From NCBI GenBank assembly GCA_005784505.1, contig VCAZ01000074.1, forward strand, positions 2,867,001 through 2,931,000: a stretch of DNA of 64,000 nucleotides. Direction: 5' to 3'. The translations under genes and the position numbers were made by a program. Shown here one piece after another: positions 55,665 to 64,000 of the stretch; positions within the stretch are counted from its first letter, which is position 1, and the number at the start of each line of letters is the position of its first letter. This DNA is from Bagarius yarrelli (taxonomy: Eukaryota; Chordata; Actinopteri; Siluriformes; Sisoridae). The notes beneath the pieces are model-generated. The model saw only the letters and a program-made list of their open reading frames with translations, was not told the DNA's origin and ran no database searches.

Positions 55665-58600
55665 CTGGAAGAACAAATGGGAATTACTAGAGAAATGATG
55701 ACATTTGTATTACATTTGACATTTGGAATAATCTGCATTTAGGCATAAATTTGCACATTAACAATAGAATAGAATAGAATAGAATAGAATAGAATAGAAT
55801 AGAATAGTGTGGAAGAAAATAAAAGAGAATCAAAGCGAATGTAATCGAATAAAATCGATGAATCACAATTTCTAAATGTGTTATTTAGCATCATTATCAA
55901 TTGTGGCAATTGCAGCAAAAGGTGGCTGTACAAAGTATTGAGGCAGGGGGGCGGAATACAACTGCACACCACACTTTTCAGATTTTATTTGCTTGAATTT
56001 TTGTTCCAATTTACAATTATGTGCTACTTTGTGTTGGTTGTGTTTAATTACATAAAATCTCAATAAAATACATTTAAGTTTGTGGTTGTAAAGTGACAAA
56101 ATGTAAAAAGGTTTATTATATATAAATGTAAATATATTGTATTGCTGTATGGGTGGTAATTTCAATGGGGAAGGATTATACCACTTTGTTAGGTAGGGGT
56201 TTATTGCACCTAAAGAGTCCTAAAGAAATTGCAATTATGCATTTAAGAATCTGACTGTCGGAAGAAAGAAGCTATTATTTAGCCTGGTTGTTTCGTCATT
56301 GGTAAATGCAACCGGTATTAACTAATAACCTGATGATTCACAGTTATGGTTATATTTCTGCATGGCGAATAAGTGAATTATAAAAGTATACCAGAAAAAA
56401 CAACAGACTTGTTCTGGAAAAATAAATCATTCATTAAAAGTGGAATGTTTGGAATAATAACAGTGTGAATTATAATTAGCAAATTCTCTGTAAAGAATTG
56501 TCCTTAATTGTCCATTATTTAAAAAAAGAGAAGAAAATGAATGTCTCACAAATGTTCAAACAATAAAAGCAAATGTTTTTTTAAAATATATTTTCCTCTT
56601 TACTAAAAAATACGTAATTAAATAAGTAAAAAAACATAATTTAACATCATTTAGAGGAACATCCTAATTTAATTAAAAACTTAATTAGAGAGGAAGGTGC
56701 AGCAAATTAAAGGTTAAAGTAACCTCAGATGCTTTAAAAACATAAAAAAAAACATGCACTACTGTTAAAATGGATTGAATGACAATTAAAAAAAATCGCA
56801 AAGATTCATCTAATCTTACCCATCAGCAGGAATAAAGATATAAAGATAATAGGAATAAATTAAAGATAAAGATCTAAAATACCGTTATGTTCTGGAACCT
56901 TTAAAATATGTTTAATCAAAACTAAGAAATCAGTGTGTACAAAAGGAGTTATAATTACTTGCCAAGAGATAAATTACATACAATTTTTTGCACTGAGGAA
57001 AATATAAATATTCTTTATAGGTGTAGTAATAATCGACAGGTGACCCCCTAAGGTGACCCCCAGGTACCGATATAAAGCCAGAGTACAGCTGGGTGGCGCA
57101 AAATAATTGTGGTATAAAAACGTTTTTCTAACTACTGTAACTAGGCTATTAGTCTTACACTAATAATTATTGATAAGTTCAAGCCAGTGGTGTGCCGTCA
57201 AGGTCAGTAAGTCCTTCTCTGTTGCCTAAACACTATCAGAATCACTGACCTACATTTACAACCTAAATTCTTATATTTATTTCATTAAATTGTATTAATT
57301 TGGGGAAAGTGGTGGCGCAGTGGTTAGTGTGTTGGACTGATACCAGAAAGGTTCAATTCCCAGCACTGCCAAGCCACCCTTGTGGGCCTCTGAGCAAGGC
57401 CCTTAACACCCAATTGCTCAGTTATATAAAAGAGATAAATGTAAGTCGATCTGGATCTGGGCGTCTGCCAAATGTTGTAAATGTATTAGTTTTTTTGTCC
57501 AGTCAGATTTCAGTTTGTATGTGCTGCCATGTTAATCTAACCTGCCAAAGCCTTCAGAATCAGAAGTGCTGCCTATGGAACTTAACCTATATTAGCAGTG
57601 GCAGATTGATAATTGGTTAATATTATTAAAGACTGTTTTTTTAACCAATCAGATTTTTAAACCTGCCTCCCGAAGCCCGCTATCATGATGACGTCAGCAT
57701 TTTTCCGTCCTTTGATTGGTTGATCAGAGTAAGTTCTTACAGCCTAGCACAGATTGAAGACTGAGATAAGAGTACTCAGATAAGAGTAAACTGTTGGGAA
57801 TAAATTAATACAATTTCATGGAACAAATATTAGAATTCAGGTTGTAAATATAAGGTCAGCTTCTAATAGTTTTTAGGCAGCAGAGAAGGACTTCCTGACC
57901 TGCACCTGCACACCACTGCTGGGACGTACCTCCCTGAATCAGAAGGTAACACAGTTATGATGACCATAATTAGTCATGTCTCAAATCTCGAAGATTAATC
58001 CCCTTGGCTGCACTACCACTTTAGCACAGCTAAACGAATGTTTAATCACATCTGGTTTTGGCTTGCCAGATTAAATCTTCTGTGATTAAGGACCACAGAT
58101 CACATCCAGAATTTGGGCCAGCTTTTATAGAGAAGCTGGGAGTGACCTTTAACCTCAACTCAGGATACCTTCCTTAGGTTAATGGGCAGGTGGACGCTAT
58201 AGTGGTAGTGGAAAGACTTTTTAGGTCATTTGTCGATAAAAATCAAAAGGATTTTGCTCGGTTTCCACCATAGGCCAAGTATGCCCACAACTCCATACAG
58301 CACTCCTCCACTTAACACATTCCCCTTCCTTGCTTCTGTGAAACTCAAGTTGCAATAATACACCTGCAGCAGACGAGCAGTTCCAGCAGAGTGGTAGGGT
58401 ATGGGAGGAAACGTACCAAAGACAGCAGCATATACAGTAGTTATTAACAAAGGAGGGACAAGTACACATAAAATTGAATATCACTATCATCTGTGTCTGA
58501 TCTTCAGTCATTAAATATGGATCTGGTAGGAAAGTACACACCTGGTGGTCCTGTAGGGCCTGGCGCACCTAGGATCCCAAGGCCTATTTGACCTCTTTCA

Positions 58601-61600
58601 CCTTTCTGTCCCCGATATCCTAAAATAAAAATAAAAAAAACATAACTTAAATTTTCTTTAATCAAATAAAAAATACTTCATTAGAAATTTTTTTAACTAT
58701 GATAGTTTATAATGGTTGTTATAAGTTTAACATAATCTTATTACAAAAAGATACCTTTATTGATTAAAATTATTATATTTTTTTAGAGAAGTTATTAATT
58801 TGAAGGTACCTTTTAAAGGTAATAACAAGTTTTACCTTTTGAAGGTAATAACGAGTTTTTCGAGATACAAGGCGTCTCGTAAACGACTTTTTGCTTTGAG
58901 TTGCGAGTTACGAGGCAGCTTCAGACACCCAACCGCTAGTTGGCGTAGCGAACGCCATAGTGAATGCCGTAACATCCACCCAGCATTCCGTGTCTCACTC
59001 GATAGCTATTCAGACATGCGTGTTAGCAAGTGGAGTCGTTTGATCTCCAAGGTAAATGCTGTACAGTATACTTAATAAAACCAGTTTATTCCAGTACATC
59101 CTATTGTATCGTTTTTATACAATATTTGTTATTCATAAGTTTATTTTTCTAATTTAAAAACATGTAACAAAAAAAATGTGGTGTTTTTTGGGGACCCGGA
59201 AGGAATTAATGGCATTTCAATTTGACAGATTTGACATACGAGTAATTTGAGTTGCGTCACGGAACGAATTAAACTAGTAAGTCAAGGCACCGATGTAAGA
59301 ATAATTAATAGCTATTGATTCTATGCAAAAGAAAATCTATTTTTGGCTTTAAAAAATTGATATCTGATGTTGATGCAAAAACACCTAGAAACGCATAATT
59401 TTCTCTAAATGCAATGCAAAGCACACTGAACAGGCAAAGGTACACAAACATACAAAAAATTCATTTACTTCTGACACACTGGCGCCCATTCATTTCTAAA
59501 CATCTCACGTTCTTGCCTGTCACAACATGCAGTTGTTGCCTACATTCTCAATTTGTAATATATATGCAGAATAAATTACTATGTAGATTTGATACTGTTC
59601 TTATTTGCAATTTCCTGCAGAAGATGTTTAATCCAGCTGAGCATTTGCAAAAATTCAAATCTTGCATAATGCAGTTTTCCAAAAAGCCTACAGGGCACAA
59701 TAGCACATCCTACCAGAAACACCACACCTTTAATCAATATGCTTCTCTAATTAAGTCTCATACATCCAAACAAGAACATGCTTATGCTTGGAGCAATCTG
59801 AAATGCATCAACTGCAAAACTGGCAATCCATGGACAGAAATGCACCGTACCTTCAACGTCATATAATCTGTTTCCTGTGGTTGTATATATATATATATAC
59901 TTATTGGTGAGTGCTTTCCTGTTTAAAACTCAATACACACAATGTCCCTTGCTTTCTGGCAAAGAACAATCCAATACAATGCTGCAGAATGTAACTTTTT
60001 GCTCCGATTCGGTTATAATGTATAACTACAGATTTAATACACTACACTTTATATTCCAAACCTTCACTATATGTGAAGGTTAAATAATATTTTGCCTGCA
60101 TTTATACAGTAAATATACATGTTCTGTGTAATTACATTAGCTAACAGGAAAGCAGACAGCTTGACTTATTTTCAGTCTTTTGCTTTTGTCTCCTACCTTG
60201 AGGCCCTGGAGGTCCTGGCTCTCCAGGGGGACCTGGGGATCCATCATTTCCAGGGAGCCCTGGAGGGCATTGACAACCATGTGCAGCCAAAATTGCTGCT
60301 GGCTTTCTTTCCGGCATAGTGTAACTCAATAACCTTTCTATAAATTCATCATAAAAAACAGGAACAAACACAGGTAAAACAGGTAACAATAAATGGAATA
60401 ACAAAAGAAGGATAACAACAAATATAACAAATGTGTGTGTGAAAACAAAGCCACATAACTACTGTCAGAAATTTTATACGGTGTTTAGGAGATGTACCTT
60501 CAAACACACGCAATACTTCCTTTCTGATGAACATTTTAATTTCCTCCATGGTGTTGTAATCATTCTGCAAAAAGACAAAAAATAACCAAGAACAACAACA
60601 TTTAAAAAAAAACAAAAACGCAACTTTAGACTTAAATAAAAAATTGGGATTATTTTGTTCATACATGGGGTATAAGTTTGGCATTTTAGCAGATTTAACA
60701 CCCTCCCATCTGTAACGTTCAGCGTTTTTGGTTTTTATGTTTTGTTAATGTTTCATGTTTTTTTCATGTTTATTGTTCATATTTTTTTATGTCTAGGCTA
60801 ACTAGCTAAGCTATGCTAGCTAGCTAAGCGAACCTACGCAGTTTGTTTTGTTTACTTCCTTGTTTGTCCTCATGTCTTCTAGACATGTAAGTCCCTTTGT
60901 CATTGTGTCTTGTTTTCATTGGTTGTTTAGTTGTTGTGTGTTTGTGATTGTGTTCAGGTGTGCCTTGTTTAGTTAATGAGTTCCTTGTATATTTTATACT
61001 CCTGTGTTACTGTTTGCTGTTTTTTTGTTCCACTGTGGTAAAAGCTTGTTCATGCTTCTGGTTATGCTAATGTTTCTGTTCTTGTTCTAGTTCCTGTTCC
61101 TGTCTTGTTCTTGTTCCTTTCCTGTTTCTGTTCTTGTTCTAGTTTAATTTAGTTCATGTTTGCTGTCTGTCTGGTGTATTTGTATATAGTTTACTTGTAA
61201 ATAAACTGCGCCTTGGGTTCAATAAGTTTGCATCAGTGGAGTCCTGTTACACCATCCCACCCAACACATATAATACATAATAATTACTTATTATACAATA
61301 AATAAAAAAAAATCTCCAATTTTTTTTTCATTAAGTTTTTTACTATTTGATGCTTAATTTTAATAATACTAAATTTTATTATCACTGCCGGCACTTCTTT
61401 AATTACAGCTTTTGTTTGCAGGAACGAATGTATATAGATGCCAATATGAAAAACCAATACAAGTCCAGACAGCAGCTGATTTCACTAAGCAATTCTTTTT
61501 CTTATATACTGTATAATAAATGTTAATAGATTGGAAAAAAGCCTTTCAAACATCCTATAATAAGTAGTGTCAAATTGCTTTTCCAAGATTTTAAATGAAG

Positions 61601-62667
61601 AAAATGGCCTAGTTATTAATTAAAAAAAATTATTTAACAAATCATATGAGCATTTTTATATAATTAAAACTGAAAATTTGCCTAAATAAACTAAAAATAA
61701 AATAAAAACTATCTCTCTAAATATTTAAACTTTTAAAATAGTTTGTTTGAAAGGATATATAAATAAATCTGTCACTGCAAATGAAGCTTTTCATTATATA
61801 ATTTATACCATATAATTTGTATCAAGATATATTTTGACCAATATTTTTTTAGCTGCTGCATTAAAACTGTTCAATTACAGAAAAATAAAGTCTTAAACAC
61901 TTAGTTACCTCAATGTGTGCTTAAGCCAGGAAGATTGTAAACATTTTTTGATTTTCTCCCAAAAAAGTTCTGACTGTAACCCAATAGATTTTTTTTTTAC
62001 TGTTTTTTTTTTTACTTCTCAAAATTAAAGGTTTGCGAAGTTTTTGTCTGTTCCTGGTTTATAATATTATGTAATTATCTTCCTAAATTAATAAATGTAT
62101 AGGATCACTGTGTCTATATTACGGATTGTGTTTTTGTGTGTTAGTGTGTATATACTATACAAGAGACATAACACGCATACCAACAGAGAACCTATAGGAC
62201 CAGGTAGACCCGGATTTCCAGGTTCACCAGGAACCCCTTGGGGGCCGGAAGGTCCCCTTTCACCAGGCCGTCCTCTCTCTCCTTGAACCCCTCTCTCTCC
62301 AGGAATCCCTGAGTCACCCTGAAAGATTTCATCACTATAATAATGCAAATTAAAATTTACAATGCAAAGTAAAAAGTTTTATTGTTTAGATGATCATAGG
62401 ATTATTGTGAGTGATTCATTTAAATTTTTCTGTATTTATTATGGTTTGGCAAGACTACCCTATTATTTATATCGTTATCAAGCCCCACAAACTGCTAGTT
62501 GCATGACTAGAACATCCACAGTATGTTTGGAGGAAGTACATACATACTACATAACACTTAAGATAACAGCTGAGGTTTTTGTTTAACCGTTTCCCAGTGA
62601 CCGCATGGTGCAAGAATCTTACCCGCTCTCCTTTGGAACCTCTATCACCAGGTCTGCCAGCTGGACC
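55588..62667 (-). CDS. col19a1: col19a1, type XIX collagen alpha-1 chain, 3' part (six last exons; 5' part beyond window)
   Basis: Exons in gene order: 62667-62623, 62318-62181, 60564-60498, 60337-60197, 58619-58542, 55664-55588; phases match throughout, giving 181 aa plus stop. They encode the end of a triple helix, a non-helical segment with a heptad-like NDYNTMEEIKMFIRKEVLRV, then a short helix starting CQCPPGLPGNDG, and a C-terminal GKCKPNDCTHA with two cysteines. The non-helical stretch ending in FEER and the Lys-Cys-x3-Asp-Cys tail fit COL19A1 as I recall it, a basement-membrane-associated FACIT-like collagen. Position supports this: in human, COL19A1 and COL9A1 are convergent neighbours on 6q13, as here. 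Internal exons could have been missed, but the joins are in frame without them. Confidence 0.85.
55763..55807 (+). repeat. (AATAG)n microsatellite
   Basis: Nine AATAG units about 100 bp upstream (gene sense) of the last col19a1 exon. Confidence 0.95.
57185..57916. mobile_element. MITE related to 12007-12788, with a nested SINE
   Basis: CAGTGGTGTGCCGTCAAGG at the left and CACACCACTG at the right. Interior words match the 12-kb copy (TATCAGAATCACTGACCTAC). A SINE is inserted at 57301-57484. In the last col19a1 intron. Confidence 0.65.
57301..57484 (+). repeat. tRNA-derived SINE nested in a MITE
   Basis: GTGGTGGCGCAGTGGTTAGT head, GTTCAATTCCCAGCACTGCC and GTCGATCTGGATCTGGGCGT tail. Confidence 0.85.
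58542..58619 (-). CDS. col19a1: col19a1 exon: last triple helix
   Basis: Encodes YRGQKGERGQIGLGILGAPG and PTGPP with one helix interruption (GLGILG). Acceptor TTTTATTTTAG, donor GTGTGT. Confidence 0.88.
58790..59290. repeat. Degenerate interspersed repeat
   Basis: AACGAGTTTTTCGAGATACA on the left and TGACATACGAGTAATTTGAG on the right look like related inverted parts of one element. Class not identified. In a col19a1 intron. Confidence 0.4.
59883..59900. repeat. (TA)n microsatellite
   Basis: Nine TA units in a col19a1 intron. Confidence 0.85.
60197..60337 (-). CDS. col19a1: col19a1 exon: end of NC segment and start of last helix
   Basis: Encodes ERLLSYTMPERKPAAILAAH, then GCQCPPGLPGNDGSPGPPGE and PGPPGPQ. 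Acceptor ATTTATAG, donor GTAGGA. Confidence 0.9.
60498..60564 (-). CDS. col19a1: col19a1 exon: non-helical trimerisation segment
   Basis: Encodes NDYNTMEEIKMFIRKEVLRV and FE, an amphipathic helix with hydrophobic heptads. Acceptor TTTTTGCAG, donor GTACAT, phase 1 end. Confidence 0.85.
60711..61251. mobile_element. Solo LTR with 5-bp target duplication
   Basis: The 541-bp block begins TGTAAC and ends GTTACA (inverted TG...CA termini), is flanked on both sides by CCATC, and has an AATAAA signal about 50 nt before its right end. It shares words with the retroelement-like sequence at 20.9-21.3 kb in reverse (CATTGTGTCTTG, GTGTTCAGGTG). No internal coding region remains. It lies in a col19a1 intron. 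Confidence 0.8.
61078..61145 (+). repeat. TTCCTGTTC-type short tandem repeat within the LTR
   Basis: Irregular repeats of GTTCCTGTTC / GTTCTTGTTC. A comparable pyrimidine/purine-rich minisatellite occurs at 20997-21112. Confidence 0.75.
62181..62318 (-). CDS. col19a1: col19a1 exon: end of a triple-helical domain
   Basis: A 138-nt exon encoding GDSGIPGERGVQGERGRPGE to GNPGLPGPIGSLL. I chose donor GTATGC because it ends in phase 0 and the next exon begins in phase 0; the nearer GTTCTC would not fit. Confidence 0.82.
62623..62667 (-). CDS. col19a1: col19a1 exon (GPAGRPGDRGSKGER)
   Basis: A 45-nt Gly-first phase-0 exon with acceptor CATCCTACAG and donor GTAAGA. It is the most 5' exon inside the window. 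Confidence 0.88.
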
Positions 62668-64000
62668 CTGTAGGATGGGAAAAAAATACCAAATAATGAA
62701 AGGTACCAGGTACAGACAACAAAAGACAGATAGAAATTTTTTTTACAATTTTAACAGTAGACTTTCACTGGGTTTACCTGCACCGTCTTAATGCGATTAT
62801 AATACGATTTTGGCAATATTGCAATTAAACTTTACCCCATGTCAGCGCAATACTTTAATCTAAATAATGCGATAAAGCTCATAATTGCAGTAAGCTTAAT
62901 CGCATTCACATGGGTTGTGTACGCTGATTTTAATCATAATATACAGGCATGTAAACACCTTAATCAGATTATTGCCACTCTGACCATAGTGCACATGTGC
63001 TTATGATGTGGGAAGTGGTGGCTTAGAGGTAAACTGATATCCGAAAGACCGGAGTTTGATCCCCAGCAACACCAAGCCACCACTCTGGGCCCCTGAGCAA
63101 GGCCCTTAACCCCCCAGATGCTCAATTATATAAAGAGGTAAATGTAAGTCGCTCTGGATAAGAACATCTACCAAATGCTCAAATGTAAATGTATGTGCAT
63201 AAATGATGTCATGGCACAATTCCCAGTGAATGATGGAAATTGCTATAATGAAAATTGCCTCGTGACATGTAACCATAATTGCATCATTTATGCGCATGAA
63301 TAATGGGATTATTTCCAATAATCAGAGTAAGAACTTATTCACATGAACAATTTCTATTATTCGTGAACACCAGTGGTTTATTTCTTTTTCGGAATATTAC
63401 AGCTTGCAATGTTAGCTATAATCATTACATGTCAACTTCAAAAGATTTGCTTTTCTCGTATTGACAAAACTTAGTTTTTATATTAGTTTTCACATTAGTT
63501 TAGTATATATTTGTTTTGACTAACAAATGCCTTAATCAGAAGAAATCTAAGGCTTTGTATGATATCGTATAATCGTATAAGGCGAATAGTAAGTCTGAAT
63601 CCTTAGTATGAAGAAAAATGTACATGAAATTTTCCCAAATGATCTACAAGTCCTGCCCGGATTTCAAAGAATACGATGTACACTTTTTTTATCTTATGGA
63701 CCCCGCTGGAGAGACGACTTGTCGGAATCGGTAGAAAGCGCAGACGCGGCAATTTTTTAAGTGCTTTAGATAGTTAGAGAAAATACATTGTAAACAAATT
63801 GCACTCGTTTAACATCATTTAAGTTAAACATTATCCAACGTTAAATTTACGCTGCTGTGACATCAGATGTCACATGACAATATCAACATGGTGGATGTAG
63901 TACGCCCAAATTTTATAAATACTACTCATAATTATCATCATTTTTCAAGGAAATCTATCTTTTTTCGTGTTCTGGCAGAGATGTTTAACTGTTAAGCAAC
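62668..64000 (-). other. col19a1: col19a1 intron to window edge
   Basis: Contains a tRNA-derived SINE (63008-63192) and, from about 63500, AGTATG/CATACT-type degenerate repeat sequence like that at 28.4-28.9 kb. No further collagen exon was found. Confidence 0.6.
63008..63192 (+). repeat. tRNA-derived SINE
   Basis: GGGAAGTGGTGGCTTAGAGG head, GGGCCCCTGAGCAAGGCCCT and GTCGCTCTGGATAAGAACAT tail. Confidence 0.85.

Noticed and set aside
62175..62200. Alternative col19a1 donor GTTCTC inside the 138-nt exon
   Set aside because: It would end in phase 1, which does not match the phase-0 start of the next exon.
17585..63192. tRNA genes in segments with B-box-like GGTTCGATTCC
   Set aside because: Each is the head of a SINE or composite repeat with a SINE tail; none folds as an intact tRNA with an anticodon arm by eye.
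1..64000. CRISPR array, operon or other prokaryotic system
   Set aside because: The sequence is vertebrate; tandem repeats found are minisatellites or microsatellites without array-like unique spacers.

Overview
The window is teleost fish nuclear DNA. It is AT-rich, has multi-exon genes with GT-AG introns, and is full of fish repeats: Tc1/mariner relics, hAT-like MITEs with 8-bp target duplications, tRNA-derived SINEs and a solo LTR. The SINE and repeat types suggest an otophysan, possibly a catfish, but the species is not proven from sequence alone.

Four protein-coding genes were reconstructed exon by exon; within each, the called exons join in frame. (1) cilk1 (ICK), minus strand, 11 coding exons from 17123 down to 2140, about 529 aa, is a ciliary MAP-kinase-like kinase. 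(2) cep55, plus strand, about 19.25-25.27 kb, is the midbody/abscission scaffold and is divergent from cilk1. (3) col9a1, plus strand, 29646-50697, has 32 exons and 679 aa. It is the short form of the type IX collagen alpha-1 chain, opening with its own signal peptide, and no NC4 exons are visible upstream. (4) col19a1, minus strand, 62667 down to 55588, is represented by its last six exons; the rest lies beyond the right edge. col9a1 and col19a1 are tail to tail, the arrangement I recall for human 6q13; human CILK1 is also on chromosome 6, while human CEP55 is on chromosome 10.

Region by region: 1-2139 is repeat-bearing DNA 3' of cilk1. 17.1-19.25 kb is the divergent promoter region. On the cilk1 side it has a CRE and an ETS site; on the cep55 side it has three CCAAT boxes spaced 31-35 bp. 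25.3-29.6 kb is intergenic with a Tc1 relic. 50.7-55.6 kb is the convergent intergenic gap. 62.7-64 kb is col19a1 intron.

No clearly new biological system was found. The best leads are: a micro-duplication in col9a1 that makes a possible extra in-frame 27-nt collagen exon; a GC-AG intron in the same gene; a phased CCAAT promoter next to a ciliary kinase; a frame conflict at the cep55 start; and repeats abutting cilk1 splice sites.
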